Assembly: GCF_001421765.1 (NCBI RefSeq)
Contig: NZ_LMLA01000002.1
Location: forward strand, 1-64,000
Source: Sphingomonas sp. Leaf32
GTDB lineage: Bacteria > Pseudomonadota > Alphaproteobacteria > Sphingomonadales > Sphingomonadaceae
DNA: 64,000 bases
Reading direction: 5' to 3'
The stretch's first letter is position 1. Each line of letters starts with the position of its first letter. Shown here piece by piece: positions 30,253-39,783 of the stretch. The notes beneath the pieces were generated by a model. That model saw nothing but the letters and a program-made list of their open reading frames with translations, ran no database searches and was not told the origin of the DNA. Both the position numbers and the translations under genes were made by a program.

Positions 30253-31041
30253 ATGGCAAAGCAACGTGCGGACCAGATGCTCGTCGATCGCGGTCTGGCC
30301 GAAAGCCGGACGCGGGCGCAGGCGCTCATCATGGCGGGGCTGGTGTTCGTCGGCGACCGCAAAGTGGACAAGCCGGGGCAGCAACTCGCGTCCGACGCTA
30401 CGCTCGACGTGCGCGGGCGCGATCATCCGTGGGTCTCGCGCGGTGGGATCAAGCTGGCGCATGGTCTCGACCATTTCGGCTGGGACGTGGCCGGTGCGGT
30501 CGCGATCGATGTCGGATCTTCGACCGGCGGGTTTACCGACGTGCTGCTGACGCGCGGCGCGGCGCGGGTCTATGCGGTTGACAGCGGTACCAACCAACTG
30601 GCGTGGAAGCTGCGGCAGGACCCGCGTGTCATCGTCCACGAACAACTAAGCGCGCGTCTGCTGACCGAGGCGCATATCCCCGAACCGGTCGATCTGGTCG
30701 TGTGCGATGCGAGCTTCATTGCGCTGGCAAAGGTGCTGGCGGTGCCGCTCGGTTTCGTGAAGCCCGGCGGCCGGTTGCTTGCGCTCATCAAGCCGCAGTT
30801 CGAGGCAGGGCGCCAGGAGGTCGGCAAGGGCGGCGTGGTGCGCGACGCCGCAGTCCATACGCGCGTATGCGAAGAGGTAGCGGACTGGCTGGGCGGCCTC
30901 GGCTGGCGGGTCGAAGGGGTCGATCCCAGCCCGATCACCGGTCCCGAGGGCAATATCGAGTTTCTGATCGGCGCCCATGCGCCCGAATCACCGGGTTTGG
31001 CTTGCAATGATGCACTGCACACAGCAAGCAATGCGCCCTGA
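30253..31041 (+). CDS. tlyA: TlyA family rRNA 2'-O-methyltransferase
   Basis: A 262-residue protein with an N-terminal S4 RNA-binding domain (D-Q-M-L-V-D-R-G-L-A-E-S-R-T-R-A-Q-A) and an FtsJ-like methyltransferase domain whose SAM site is A-I-D-V-G-S-S-T-G-G-F-T. The catalytic K-D-K-E set can be followed in V-S-R-G-G-I-K-L, V-C-D-A-S-F-I-A, A-L-I-K-P-Q-F-E and the C-terminal Glu in N-I-E-F-L. TlyA methylates rRNA cytidines; the haemolysin role in its name is historical. About 20 C-terminal residues extend beyond the usual end. Confidence 0.9.
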   Translation: MAKQRADQMLVDRGLAESRTRAQALIMAGLVFVGDRKVDKPGQQLASDATLDVRGRDHPWVSRGGIKLAHGLDHFGWDVAGAVAIDVGSSTGGFTDVLLTRGAARVYAVDSGTNQLAWKLRQDPRVIVHEQLSARLLTEAHIPEPVDLVVCDASFIALAKVLAVPLGFVKPGGRLLALIKPQFEAGRQEVGKGGVVRDAAVHTRVCEEVADWLGGLGWRVEGVDPSPITGPEGNIEFLIGAHAPESPGLACNDALHTASNAP

Positions 31042-31080
31042 ACGGCGGCGCAGCGGGCGCGGCCGGTGCTGGGGGGCGGG

Positions 31081-31635
31081 ATGAACGAGATCGCGTCGAA
31101 GTGGCAATTGCGATCGGGTTTTCTGCGGCGCGCTGTGGTGTGCGTGCCGTTGATCCTGCTGCTGGGCTTCACTTCGGGACAGTTGGTCGTCGCAGGGGAT
31201 GCGAACGGTTGGTATCGGATGCTGGACCTGCCGGCGATCCGGCCGCCCGACTGGGCGTTTCCGGTCGTGTGGACGATCCTGTATGTGATGCTGGGCTTTG
31301 CGCTGGCGGTCGTGCTCAACGCGCGCGGCGCGCGCGGGCGTGGGGGCGCCATTGTCCTTTTCGTCGCGCAACTGGCGATGAACCTCGTCTGGTCGCCGCT
31401 GTTCTTCGGCGCGCATCAGGTGACGTTGGCGCTGTACCTGATCGTCGCGCTGTTCTTCACCGCGCTTGCCACCACCTTCGCCTTTGGCCGCATCAGGCAG
31501 CTCGCGGCGTGGCTGCTGGTGCCGTATCTGGTGTGGCTGGTGATCGCCTCGGCGCTCAACTGGCAGATCGACCGGCGTAATCCCAATGCAGAAGCCCTTG
31601 TGCCGCCGGCCCATTCCACCCAAATCACGCTTTAG
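31081..31635 (+). CDS. tspO: TspO/MBR family protein
   Basis: A 184-residue protein with five hydrophobic helices. P-A-I-R-P-P-D-W-A-F-P-V-V-W-T-I-L-Y-V-M-L-G is the TspO signature, and the family's Trp-rich tail is followed by N-W-Q-I-D-R-R-N. TspO binds porphyrins and benzodiazepine-like ligands in the outer or inner membrane and modulates tetrapyrrole and stress pathways. I prefer ATG 31081 (M-N-E-I-A-S-K-W) over the upstream ATG 31066. Confidence 0.85.
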   Translation: MNEIASKWQLRSGFLRRAVVCVPLILLLGFTSGQLVVAGDANGWYRMLDLPAIRPPDWAFPVVWTILYVMLGFALAVVLNARGARGRGGAIVLFVAQLAMNLVWSPLFFGAHQVTLALYLIVALFFTALATTFAFGRIRQLAAWLLVPYLVWLVIASALNWQIDRRNPNAEALVPPAHSTQITL

Positions 31636-31681
31636 AGAAGGGGCGGGCCGAATGGCGCCCGACCCACCGGAAGGATTTTCC

Positions 31682-31990
31682 ATGCAATCCGACAATCGCC
31701 TGTTCGACGATTTCGCCAAGTTCGTGAACGGCGCGGCCGGCACCATCGCCGGCATGGCGCGTGAGGGCGAGGCCGCCGCGCGCGAGCGGGCCAAGACGTT
31801 TCTCGGCGGCATGGATTTCGTCAGCCGCGACGAATTCGAGGTGGTGAAGGCCATGGCCGTCGCCGCCCGCGACGAAGCCGATGCGCTGCGTGCCCGGCTC
31901 GATGCGCTGGACGGCAAGGTTGCCCCCGCCGCGCAACCGCTCGACCGCGAACCGGCCGACAGTCCCGGCGCTGGCGAAGGCGCGCTCTGA
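31682..31990 (+). CDS. ubiK: UbiK-like accessory factor (BMFP/DUF526)
   Basis: A 102-residue protein: F-D-D-F-A-K-F-V-N-G-A-A-G-T-I-A-G near the start, then D-F-V-S-R-D-E-F-E-V-V-K and a Leu/Ala/Arg-rich helix. These are the two parts of UbiK/BMFP proteins, amphipathic helices that form a trimeric coiled coil and link the Ubi enzymes to membrane lipid. The tail is Pro-rich. ATG 31682 has GGAAGG about 9 nt upstream. In sphingomonads this gene usually precedes ybjN and proC, as here. Confidence 0.8.
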   Translation: MQSDNRLFDDFAKFVNGAAGTIAGMAREGEAAARERAKTFLGGMDFVSRDEFEVVKAMAVAARDEADALRARLDALDGKVAPAAQPLDREPADSPGAGEGAL

Positions 31991-32056
31991 TCCGCTGTCC
32001 CGGGTCCCACGCCGCGACGCGTGACGACGGGCACGCGAGCGGTTAAAGACGTGGGG

Positions 32057-32557
32057 ATGATGTTGGACGAAGTTGAAGATGACGGCGACGACGCCGTACC
32101 GATCGATACGCTGGAGCGCTATTTCGCCGCACATGGATGGAAACATGAACGCGACGGCGATGAGATCGTCGCGCATGTGAAGGGTAGCTGGACCGAGTTC
32201 GAACTGCGCGCGATCTGGCGGGGCGAGGACGGCGTGCTGCAATTCCTCGCACTGCCCGACGTTCGCGTTGCCGACGAACGGCGCGCGGCGATCTATGAAA
32301 CGATCGGTCTTATCAACGAACAGCTGTGGATCGGCCATTTCGAACTTTGGTCGTCCAGCGGCATCCTGCTCTATCGCCATGCCGCGATGCTGCCGGAGGA
32401 GCCGGTGCTGACCATCGACCAGGCCGAGATGATGATCGACGCCGCGATCGACGAATGCGAACGTTTCTATCCCGTCTTCCAGTTCGTGCTGTGGGGCGGC
32501 AAGTCGCCCAAGGAAGCGATCGCTGCGTCGATGATCGAGACGCAGGGCGAGGCATGA
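32057..32557 (+). CDS. YbjN-domain protein
   Basis: A 166-residue cytosolic protein. The YbjN fold (type III secretion chaperone-like) is seen in I-D-T-L-E-R-Y-F-A-A-H-G-W, A-A-I-Y-E-T-I-G-L-I-N-E-Q-L-W-I-G-H-F-E and A-I-D-E-C-E-R-F-Y-P-V-F-Q. YbjN affects stress and motility in enterics; the molecular role here is unknown. ATG 32057 is the most likely start. Its stop overlaps the start of proC (ATGA), so the two are coupled. Confidence 0.85.
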   Translation: MMLDEVEDDGDDAVPIDTLERYFAAHGWKHERDGDEIVAHVKGSWTEFELRAIWRGEDGVLQFLALPDVRVADERRAAIYETIGLINEQLWIGHFELWSSSGILLYRHAAMLPEEPVLTIDQAEMMIDAAIDECERFYPVFQFVLWGGKSPKEAIAASMIETQGEA

Positions 32558-33360
32558 CTGCGCTGCCCGGAACGCTGTGGCTGATCGGCTGCGGCAATAT
32601 GGGCGGCGCGATGCTGGAGCGATGGATCGCCGATGGCGTCGATCCGGGCGCGATCACCGTCGTCACCCGTTCCCCGCGCGACGTGCCGGCGGGCGTGACC
32701 CATGCGACGACGATCCCGCAGGGTGGCTCCCCAGCGATCGTCGTGCTGGCGATCAAGCCGCAACAACTCGATTCCGTCGCGCCTGATCTCGCGCCGCGGA
32801 TCGCCGGCGTGCCGCTGCTGGTCTCGATCCTCGCGGGGGTCGAGGACGCGGCGCTCTCGCGGCGGTTCGACGCCGGTACGATCGTTCGCGCCATGCCAAA
32901 CCTCCCGGTTGCGATCGGGCAGGGGGTCGTGGCGCTGCATTCGCATGGGCCGGACGTGGCTGCCCGTGCGACGGCCGCTGCGCTGATGGCACCGCTCGGG
33001 TTGGTCGAGTGGATCGACGATGCGGCGCTGTTCGATGCCGTCACCGCGTTGTCGGGTTGCGGGCCGGGGTTCGTGTTCCGCTTCATCGACGCGCTGGCCT
33101 CCGCCGGTGCCGCACTCGGCCTGCCCGCCGATCAGGCGCAGCGCCTCGCCACCGCCACGGTGCAAGGCTCGGCGACGATGGCCGCCGGATCGGACGCGTC
33201 GCCCGCGGCACTCGCCGACCGGGTCGCCAGCCCCGGCGGATCGACGCGGCAGGGGTTGAACGTGCTGGACGAAGGCGATGCGCTCAAGCGGCTGCTGGCG
33301 GCGACGCTGGTTGCGTCAGAGCGGCGCAATGCCGAAATGGCGGCTGCGGCGCGGAGCTAA
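32554..33360 (+). CDS. proC: Pyrroline-5-carboxylate reductase
   Basis: A 268-residue NADP(H)-dependent enzyme making proline from pyrroline-5-carboxylate. The N-terminal dinucleotide-binding motif is L-I-G-C-G-N-M-G-G-A-M; V-L-A-I-K-P-Q and V-R-A-M-P-N-L-P follow; and the C-terminal signature is S-P-G-G-S-T-R-Q-G-L. Length is normal. The start overlaps the upstream ybjN gene by 4 nt. Its TAA overlaps the stop of the convergent MarR-type gene. Confidence 0.95.
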   Translation: MTALPGTLWLIGCGNMGGAMLERWIADGVDPGAITVVTRSPRDVPAGVTHATTIPQGGSPAIVVLAIKPQQLDSVAPDLAPRIAGVPLLVSILAGVEDAALSRRFDAGTIVRAMPNLPVAIGQGVVALHSHGPDVAARATAAALMAPLGLVEWIDDAALFDAVTALSGCGPGFVFRFIDALASAGAALGLPADQAQRLATATVQGSATMAAGSDASPAALADRVASPGGSTRQGLNVLDEGDALKRLLAATLVASERRNAEMAAAARS

Positions 33361-33875
33361 CGCCCTAACGCCGCTACCGCCGCCTTGTCGCCCGCCGGGA
33401 TCAGACCTTCCAGCACGGCCCAGAAGCCGCTGACCGCATCCTGCCCCGCACCCGAATAGGCGCGTGACAGCTTCGCGTTCAGCATCTCGTACAGTCGCGA
33501 CTCCAGCGCCTGCCCCTCGGGCGTCAGCTTCAGCAGCCGCTGCCGCGCATCGCGATCGCCCGCGCGGCTTTCCACCAGCCCGCGCGCCGACAGGTCGTTC
33601 AGCACCCGGCCCAGTGACTGTTTCGTGATCGCGAGAAGCCGCAACAGTTCGCTGACCGACAGATCGGGGCGGCGCGCGATGAAATACAGCGCGCGGTGGT
33701 GCGCCCGGCCCAGATTCTGTGCAGCCAGTTCTTCATCGATGCTGCGCGTCAGGTGACTATAGCCGAAATAGAGCAGCTCGATCCCGCGGCGCACTTCGGC
33801 CTCGCGCAGGAACAGGGCGGAGGCGGTCATGGGTTGCGCGGAAGATGGGGCAGTCATGTTGACCATTTGTGCCAT
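33357..33875 (-). CDS. MarR family transcriptional regulator
   Basis: A 172-residue winged-helix repressor: N-L-G-R-A-H-H-R-A-L-Y-F-I-A-R, then L-S-V-S-E-L-L-R-L-L-A-I-T-K-Q-S-L-G-R-V (recognition helix), then D-A-R-Q-R-L-L-K-L-T-P-E-G (wing). ATG 33875 has GAGG about 9 nt upstream; 33857 is an alternative. It is divergent from ilvE with about 40 nt between starts, so it may control that promoter. Its stop overlaps proC by 4 nt. Confidence 0.85.
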   Translation of the reverse strand: MAQMVNMTAPSSAQPMTASALFLREAEVRRGIELLYFGYSHLTRSIDEELAAQNLGRAHHRALYFIARRPDLSVSELLRLLAITKQSLGRVLNDLSARGLVESRAGDRDARQRLLKLTPEGQALESRLYEMLNAKLSRAYSGAGQDAVSGFWAVLEGLIPAGDKAAVAALGR

Positions 33876-33915
33876 CCGGCCTACCTCACCGCAAGCATTC
33901 ATCCATGAGGACGCC

Positions 33916-35004
33916 ATGACGCAGCCGAGCTTCGCCTTCGAACCCCATGCGACCCCGGTCGCGGCGAGCGAACGGGCCGCGCGGATCGTGAATCCGGGTT
34001 TCGGACGCGTCTTTACCGACCATATGGCGACGATGCGCTGGTCGGAGGACAAGGGCTGGCACGACGCGAAGATTACCGCGCGGGCGCCGATCATCATGGA
34101 CCCGGCGGCTGCCGTGCTGCACTATGCGCAGGAAATCTTCGAAGGGCTGAAGGCGTATACGCTGCCCGATGGGGGCGTCGCGCTGTTCCGTGCTGAACAG
34201 AATGCCGCACGCTTCCGCCGTTCGGCTCACCGCCTCGCCATGGCGGAACTGCCCGATGACCTGTTCGTCGCGTCGTGTCGCGAACTGACGCTGGCCGAGC
34301 GCGACTGGATTCCGGCGGGGGAGGGCAGCGCGCTGTATCTCCGCCCGTTCATGATCGCGTCGGAAACCTTCCTCGGCGTGAAGCCGTCGGCCGAATATCT
34401 CTACTGCGTCATCGCGTCGGCGGTCGGCAATTACTGGCCGGGCGGGGCAAAGAGCGTGTCGCTATGGGTATCGAAGGAGTTCACCCGCGCCGCCCCCGGC
34501 GGCACCGGCGACGCCAAGTGCGGCGGAAACTATGCCGCCAGCCTGCTCGCCCAGTCGGAAGCGATCCGGCAGGGTTGCGATCAGGTCGTTTTCCTCGATG
34601 CGACCGAACGTCGCTGGGTTGAGGAACTGGGCGGCATGAACATCTTCTTCGTGTTCGACGACGGCACGATGCTCACCCCGCCGCTGACCGGTACGATCCT
34701 GCCCGGTATCACCCGCGATTCGATCCTGACGCTGGCCCGCGATCAGGGGATCACGGTGCGCGAGGAACGCTATTCGATCGACCAGTGGCAGGCGGATGCT
34801 GCCAGCGGCCGTCTGGTGGAAGCCTTCGCCTGTGGCACGGCGGCAGTGGTTACGCCGATCGGCAAGGTGTCGTCGGCGGACTTCAGCTTCCAGATTGGCG
34901 ACGGCCAGCCCGGCGAGCGGACGCAGGCGTTGCTGAAGCAACTGACCGATATCCAACGCGGGCGCAGCAACGACCCGCACGGCTGGATGCAGCGGATCGG
35001 ATAA
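33916..35004 (+). CDS. ilvE: Branched-chain amino acid aminotransferase
   Basis: A 362-residue PLP enzyme that transfers amino groups between branched-chain amino acids and their keto acids. G-D-A-K-C-G-G-N-Y-A-A-S contains the PLP-binding lysine; L-T-G-T-I-L-P-G-I-T-R-D-S and F-A-C-G-T-A-A-V-V-T-P-I-G are the class IV phosphate-binding and substrate motifs. It is the longer eukaryote-like type (BCAT type II). It is divergent from a MarR gene and followed by a palindromic repeat. Confidence 0.93.
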   Translation: MTQPSFAFEPHATPVAASERAARIVNPGFGRVFTDHMATMRWSEDKGWHDAKITARAPIIMDPAAAVLHYAQEIFEGLKAYTLPDGGVALFRAEQNAARFRRSAHRLAMAELPDDLFVASCRELTLAERDWIPAGEGSALYLRPFMIASETFLGVKPSAEYLYCVIASAVGNYWPGGAKSVSLWVSKEFTRAAPGGTGDAKCGGNYAASLLAQSEAIRQGCDQVVFLDATERRWVEELGGMNIFFVFDDGTMLTPPLTGTILPGITRDSILTLARDQGITVREERYSIDQWQADAASGRLVEAFACGTAAVVTPIGKVSSADFSFQIGDGQPGERTQALLKQLTDIQRGRSNDPHGWMQRIG

Positions 35005-35023
35005 GGCAGGCCTTTATCCGGGC

Positions 35024-35051
35024 CGTCATCCCGGCCTGCGCCGGGATGACG
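35024..35051. repeat. Palindromic repeat between ilvE and thiolase genes
   Basis: CGTCATCCCGGC, CTGC, GCCGGGATGACG form a perfect 12-bp stem with a 4-nt loop. It lies between two converging genes (stops at 35004 and 35067), where it could end both transcripts. Confidence 0.65.
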
Positions 35052-35066
35052 GGCTACCCTTTGCCC

Positions 35067-36245
35067 TCACAGCACTTCGAACAACCCGGCCGCGCCCATG
35101 CCGCCGCCGACGCACATCGTCACGACGACATGCTTCACCCCGCGACGCTTGCCCTCGATCAGCGCGTGGCCCGTCATCCGCGCGCCCGACATGCCGTAGG
35201 GATGGCCGATCGAGATCGCGCCGCCATTGACGTTCAGCCGGTCGTTGGGAATGCCCAGCACGTCCTGGCATTGTAGCACCTGCACCGCGAACGCCTCGTT
35301 CAGTTCCCATAGGCCGATATCGTCGACGCTGAGGCCGAACCGTTCGAGCAGCTTCGGCACCGCATAGACCGGACCGATCCCCATCTCATCGGGTTTGGTG
35401 CCCGCTACCGCCATACCGACATAGCGGCCAAGCGGTCGCAGTCCGCGCGCGGCGGCGATCGATTCCTCCATCAGCACGCAGGCCGACGATCCGTCCGACA
35501 ACTGGCTGGCATTGCCGGCGGTGATGACCGCCTGTTCGCCGAGGACGGGTTTCAACGCCCGTAGCCCCTCGATCGTCGTGTCGGCGCGGTTTCCCTCGTC
35601 CCTGGTCAGTGTCACTTCGTTCTGCGACACTTCCTTCGTCGCCTTGTCGACGACGTTCATCGTCGCGGTAACGGGGATCAGTTCGGCATCGAACAGCCCG
35701 GCGGCCTGGGCGGCGGCGGTGCGCTGCTGCGACTGGAGCGCATAGGCGTCCTGCCGTTCGCGCGAAATGCCGTAACGCTGTGCGACGATCTCGGCGGTCT
35801 GGAGCATCGGCATGTAGATGTCGCCGTGCATCGCCAGCAATTCGGGGTCGGGTGCGACCCGCATCTGCGGCGTCTGCACCAGGCTGATCGATTCCACGCC
35901 GCCGGCCACGCAGATATCCATCCGGTCGTGGACGATCTGCTTGGCGGCGGTGGCGATCGCCATCAGCCCGCTGGCGCATTGCCGGTCGATCGACATGCCC
36001 GACACGCTGATCGGCAGCCCGGCGCGGAGAGCCGCGTTCCGGGCGATGTTGTTCGCCTGATGCCCCTGTTGCAGGGCCGCGCCCAGCAGCACATCGTCAA
36101 CCTCCGCGCCCTCGATCCCGGCGCGTTCGACGGCGGCGCGGATCGAATGCGCGGCGAGTGTCGGCGCGGGCAGGTTGTTGAACGCCCCGCGATAGGCGCG
36201 GCCGATGGGCGTGCGGGCGGTCGATACGATGACGGCAGAGCGCAT
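35067..36245 (-). CDS. Thiolase family acetyl-CoA acyltransferase
   Basis: A 392-residue thiolase. The nucleophilic Cys is in [16 protein letters not shown] and [14 protein letters not shown] bear the oxyanion-hole His; and [12 protein letters not shown] has the second Cys. It catalyses reversible thiolytic cleavage in beta-oxidation or the reverse condensation; substrate length cannot be told. ATG 36245 follows GAGGAA. A MaoC-type hydratase gene lies directly upstream, so the two probably act together. Confidence 0.9.
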   Translation of the reverse strand: MRSAVIVSTARTPIGRAYRGAFNNLPAPTLAAHSIRAAVERAGIEGAEVDDVLLGAALQQGHQANNIARNAALRAGLPISVSGMSIDRQCASGLMAIATAAKQIVHDRMDICVAGGVESISLVQTPQMRVAPDPELLAMHGDIYMPMLQTAEIVAQRYGISRERQDAYALQSQQRTAAAQAAGLFDAELIPVTATMNVVDKATKEVSQNEVTLTRDEGNRADTTIEGLRALKPVLGEQAVITAGNASQLSDGSSACVLMEESIAAARGLRPLGRYVGMAVAGTKPDEMGIGPVYAVPKLLERFGLSVDDIGLWELNEAFAVQVLQCQDVLGIPNDRLNVNGGAISIGHPYGMSGARMTGHALIEGKRRGVKHVVVTMCVGGGMGAAGLFEVL

Positions 36246-36262
36246 GGAGATTCCTCGGGCGT

Positions 36263-36724
36263 TCAGGTGAAGATCTGGCTGATCCATTCGGCGATCAGCG
36301 CGGGTTTATCCGTGCCATCGACCTCGACGGCATATTCGGTCGTCTGCTGCCACTGGCCGGGGCGCTTTTCCTCCATCGCCAACAGCGTGAAGCGGCCCCG
36401 GATGCGCGAACCCGACCGGACGGGGGACAGGAAGCGGGTACGGTTGCCGCCGTAATTGACCTCCATCCGCATGGGGGCGATCCGGGGCTGGTCGCTCATC
36501 GCCGACAGCTTCGGCATCAGCGACAACAGCAGGAAGCCATGCGCGATCGTGCCGCCGAACGGGGTTGCGGCGGCGGCGACCGAGTCGACATGGATGAACT
36601 GATGGTCGCCGGTCGCACTGGCGAAGGCATTGATCGTCGTTTGGTCCAGCACGATCCAGTCGGACCGCCAGACGGTGCCGACCCGCTTCGCCATCTCCTG
36701 CGCCGTCATCTCGGCCACCGGCAT
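36263..36724 (-). CDS. MaoC family dehydratase
   Basis: A 153-residue hot-dog-fold hydratase: [14 protein letters not shown] is the R-hydratase motif with the catalytic Asp and His, and [12 protein letters not shown] continues it. It hydrates 2-enoyl-CoA. It is 17 nt upstream of the thiolase gene on the same strand, suggesting an acyl-CoA operon. ATG 36724 is chosen behind GGGAG; 36709 or 36751 are possible. Confidence 0.85.
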   Translation of the reverse strand: MPVAEMTAQEMAKRVGTVWRSDWIVLDQTTINAFASATGDHQFIHVDSVAAAATPFGGTIAHGFLLLSLMPKLSAMSDQPRIAPMRMEVNYGGNRTRFLSPVRSGSRIRGRFTLLAMEEKRPGQWQQTTEYAVEVDGTDKPALIAEWISQIFT

Positions 36725-36846
36725 CCTCTCCCGTTCCTGTCGGGCGATCATAGCCAAGGCGTTGCGCGTCGCCAAGCGGTCGCGCACCAGAAATTCCGAA
36801 ATGGCTGTCGGCAAGGAGGGCTGGTACAAACCCGATATTCAAAGTG

Positions 36847-38001
36847 CTACGAATGTGGCGATGGCGGGTCGACGATCGTTCCATCCGCACGCGCGGTCAG
36901 ATTGACCTGCGTTGGGTAGGCGATCTCGATGCCCTCCGCCGCGAACCGCCGCAGGATCGCGACACCCACCGCAGTCCTACCGTCATAGAAGGCAGCGTAA
37001 TCCGCACCGGCCGAATCGAACAGCAACTCGAAATCGATGCTCGACGCGCCGAACCCGATCAGGCCGCAGCGCACGAACACCCGGTCTTCGGCCTCCACGA
37101 CCTCGCGCAGGATCGCGGGCAAGCGAGCGCAGGTTTCTGCATCGGTCTGATAGGTGACGCCGATCACGAATGACGCGCGGCGATGGGCGCGGCGGGTGTT
37201 GTTGGTGATTTCCTTGTCGAGCAGGTTCTTGTTCGAAATGATCCGCTCTTCGCCGGTCACCGACCGGATGCGCGTCGATTTCAGCCCGATTTCGGCGATC
37301 GATCCGTTGGTCTGGTCGTAGCTTACATTGTCGCCGCGCCGGAACGGCTTGTCGAAGATGATCGACAGCGCGGCGAACAGGTCGGCGAAGATGCCCTGTG
37401 CCGCCAGGCCGATGGCGATGCCGCCGACACCCAGCCCCGCGACCAGCCCGGTGACGTTCACCCCCAGATTGTCGAGCACGACGATCAGCGCGATGGCGAA
37501 CAACGCGAACGTCACCAGCAACCGGATCAGCCCCATCGCCGATGCCAGCGCCTCGCCATGATAGCTGTCGCTCGCCGTGCGCCGCTCGACCGCGCCAAGG
37601 ATGACCTCGCGCGCCCAGATCGCCGCCTGGAACACGGCGGCGACGGTGAACAGGAACTCGATCGTCGCGGTCACCATCGGCGGCGCGCTGGCATAGCCAT
37701 CGACCAGCTTGGCGGCCAGCATCACCATGAAGAACAGCCCGGTCCGCCCGATCGCGCGACCTGCCACGCTGCCCCATCCGGCGCGATTGTCTTGCGCCAG
37801 CTTCATGCCCCAGCGGCGCAGCAGCAGCAGCGCGACGACGACCAGCGCGCCGGCGCCGATCGCCACCAGCACCTGCAACCAGTTGTCCGCGATCCACCGC
37901 GCCCCGTCCTGCAACAGCAGCCGCGCCTGCGCCTGCGCCTGATCGGCGTTGAAGCCCCGTTCGACGGTCGCGACGGGCGACGCGCTATTCTTCATACGCA
38001 T
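36847..38001 (-). CDS. Mechanosensitive ion channel (MscS family)
   Basis: A 384-residue inner-membrane protein. Four to five hydrophobic helices are followed by the MscS pore helix and beta domain: L-G-V-G-G-I-A-I-G-L-A-A-Q-G-I-F-A and I-I-F-D-K-P-F-R-R-G-D, then T-R-I-R-S-V-T-G-E-E-R and I-I-S-N-K-N-L-L. MscS channels open under membrane tension to release solutes. ATG 38001 has AAAGGA 5 nt upstream. It lies 9 nt before the topoisomerase gene's stop. Confidence 0.92.
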   Translation of the reverse strand: MRMKNSASPVATVERGFNADQAQAQARLLLQDGARWIADNWLQVLVAIGAGALVVVALLLLRRWGMKLAQDNRAGWGSVAGRAIGRTGLFFMVMLAAKLVDGYASAPPMVTATIEFLFTVAAVFQAAIWAREVILGAVERRTASDSYHGEALASAMGLIRLLVTFALFAIALIVVLDNLGVNVTGLVAGLGVGGIAIGLAAQGIFADLFAALSIIFDKPFRRGDNVSYDQTNGSIAEIGLKSTRIRSVTGEERIISNKNLLDKEITNNTRRAHRRASFVIGVTYQTDAETCARLPAILREVVEAEDRVFVRCGLIGFGASSIDFELLFDSAGADYAAFYDGRTAVGVAILRRFAAEGIEIAYPTQVNLTARADGTIVDPPSPHS

Positions 38002-38010
38002 GACGTCCTT

Positions 38011-39039
38011 TCAGGCAGCGGCGGGGAGGCTGTCCTGCGCCTCCAGCAGCGCGATCAGCCCGCGTTCGTGGCGGCTGAGATATTTGGCGGTGCGCGGCAG
38101 GCGCAGCGTGTCACGAAAGGCGCTCTGCCCGTCCTTGACCAGATCGATCAGCAGCGGATGGACATAGGATTTGCGCGCGATGGCGGGCGTGTTGCCCAGC
38201 GCGTCGACCACCGGCCCCAGCATCGTCTTCAGGCTGATGTCCGCATCCGCCTCGGCCAGCGTGGCGAAGGCCAGTACGCTTGCCCCCCAGGTCCGGAAAT
38301 GCTTGGCGGTGAAGTCGCCGCCCATCGCCGCGCGGATATAGGCGTTGACGTCGCCGGAGGTGACCGGATGCGTCTCCCCCTCGGCATCGACCCAGCGGAA
38401 CAGGTGCTGCCCCGGCAGATCCTGACATTTGCGCACGAAACTGGCGAGCGATCGGTCGGTGATGGTCAGCACCCGCATCTTGCCCGACTTGGCACGATAT
38501 TGCAGCTTCAGCTTCGTACCGGTCAGCTTCGCGTGCCGCCTGCGCAGCGTCGTCGCGCCGAAGCTCTTGTTGACCCGCGCATAGCCTTCGTTCCCGACGC
38601 GCACCCGCCCCAGATCGAGCAGCCGCACCACCGCCGCCACCGCCCGATCGCGCGACAGCGCGCGCTTGGCGAGGTCGCATTCTACCTGCGCGCGCAGTTT
38701 CGGTAGCGCGTGGCCGAATGCGGCGCAGCGATCATATTTCGCGCTTTCCTGTGCCGCGCGGAAATCGGCGTGGTAGCGATACTGCTTGCGACCCTTTTCG
38801 TCCCAGCCGATCGCCTGGATATGGCCGATGGGGTCGGGACAGAACCACGCGTCGCGATAGGCGGGCGGCAAGCCGACGGCGTTCAGCCGATCGATCTCGT
38901 CGCGGTCGGTGATGCGGTCGCCGTCCGCGTCATAATAGCCCCAGCCACGCGTCAGCTTGCGCCGCGTGATGCCCGGCGCCTCGCAATCGGAAAAGACGCA
39001 GCCGGCGGGGCAGGGGGGTTCGTCGTCGGCTGGTTCCAT
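38011..39039 (-). CDS. DNA topoisomerase IB
   Basis: A 342-residue bacterial type IB topoisomerase. Residues 30-100 include G-W-G-Y-Y-D-A-D-G-D-R-I-T-D and A-W-F-C-P-D-P-I-G-H-I-Q-A-I-G-W-D, the N-terminal domain. Arg in R-V-G-N-E-G-Y, Lys-containing F-G-A-T-T-L-R, H-F-R-T-W-G-A-S and the nucleophile tyrosine in S-Y-V-H-P follow. Bacterial TopoIB relaxes supercoils by a 3'-phosphotyrosine link. An extra Cys-containing N-terminus (C-P-A-G-C-V-F-S-D-C) is uncommon. I prefer ATG 39039 to a GTG at 39102. Confidence 0.9.
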   Translation of the reverse strand: MEPADDEPPCPAGCVFSDCEAPGITRRKLTRGWGYYDADGDRITDRDEIDRLNAVGLPPAYRDAWFCPDPIGHIQAIGWDEKGRKQYRYHADFRAAQESAKYDRCAAFGHALPKLRAQVECDLAKRALSRDRAVAAVVRLLDLGRVRVGNEGYARVNKSFGATTLRRRHAKLTGTKLKLQYRAKSGKMRVLTITDRSLASFVRKCQDLPGQHLFRWVDAEGETHPVTSGDVNAYIRAAMGGDFTAKHFRTWGASVLAFATLAEADADISLKTMLGPVVDALGNTPAIARKSYVHPLLIDLVKDGQSAFRDTLRLPRTAKYLSRHERGLIALLEAQDSLPAAA

Positions 39040-39149
39040 CGGGCTGTCCCTGCGAATGTCCCGATCAATGTTCGGCTCGTCGCTTCGTTCCGGAACCGGC
39101 ACCGGGGCGACCGGTTACGACGGGACCACCCCGCACAGGAGACTTTCCC

Positions 39150-39704
39150 ATGGCCGACCTCGCCAATGCCCGCGTGCTGATCCTCGCCACCGACGGGTTC
39201 GAGGAATCCGAACTGTTCTTGCCCCGTCAGGCGCTGCTGGATGCCGGTGCCGTCGTGACGCTCGCCTCGATCAAGACCGATCCGATCCAGGGCGTCGTCA
39301 ACGACAGCGAAAAGGCGCGGACGATCACCCCCGACCTGACGCTCGATGCGGTCGATACCGAGGAGTTCGACATGCTGCTGCTCCCCGGCGGGGTGGGCAA
39401 TCCCGATGCGCTGCGTATCCAGGAACGCGCGGTCGAGATCGTCAGCGAATTCATGGACGACGACAAGATCGTCGCTGCCATCTGCCATGCGCCGTGGCTG
39501 CTGGTCGAGGCGGACGTGGTCGACGGTCGCCGCGTCACCGGCTGGCCGTCGGTACGCACCGATCTGGAAAATGCCGGTGCCGAAGTGGTCGACGAAGAGG
39601 TAGTGATCGACGGCAACCTCATCACCAGCCGCAAGCCCGACGACATTCCTGCGTTTTCCAAGGCGATCATCGAAGCGCTGCAGGAGGAACTGGCCGAGGC
39701 GTGA
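39150..39704 (+). CDS. DJ-1/PfpI family protein
   Basis: A 184-residue protein with the type-1 glutamine-amidotransferase-like fold. Cys112-His113 lies in A-A-I-C-H-A-P-W-L-L, Glu18/19 in D-G-F-E-E-S-E-L and the phosphate-like loop in L-L-L-P-G-G-V-G-N-P-D. Such proteins are PfpI-type peptidases, deglycases or stress-response enzymes; the substrate is unknown. It stands alone with a cluster of repeats after it. Confidence 0.9.
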   Translation: MADLANARVLILATDGFEESELFLPRQALLDAGAVVTLASIKTDPIQGVVNDSEKARTITPDLTLDAVDTEEFDMLLLPGGVGNPDALRIQERAVEIVSEFMDDDKIVAAICHAPWLLVEADVVDGRRVTGWPSVRTDLENAGAEVVDEEVVIDGNLITSRKPDDIPAFSKAIIEALQEELAEA

Positions 39705-39783
39705 AGGGAAGGGGGCGGGCGGATCGCAAAGGCCCGCCTCCATATCGTACCCGAACATGTCGTCCCAGCTATCCACCGGCGTC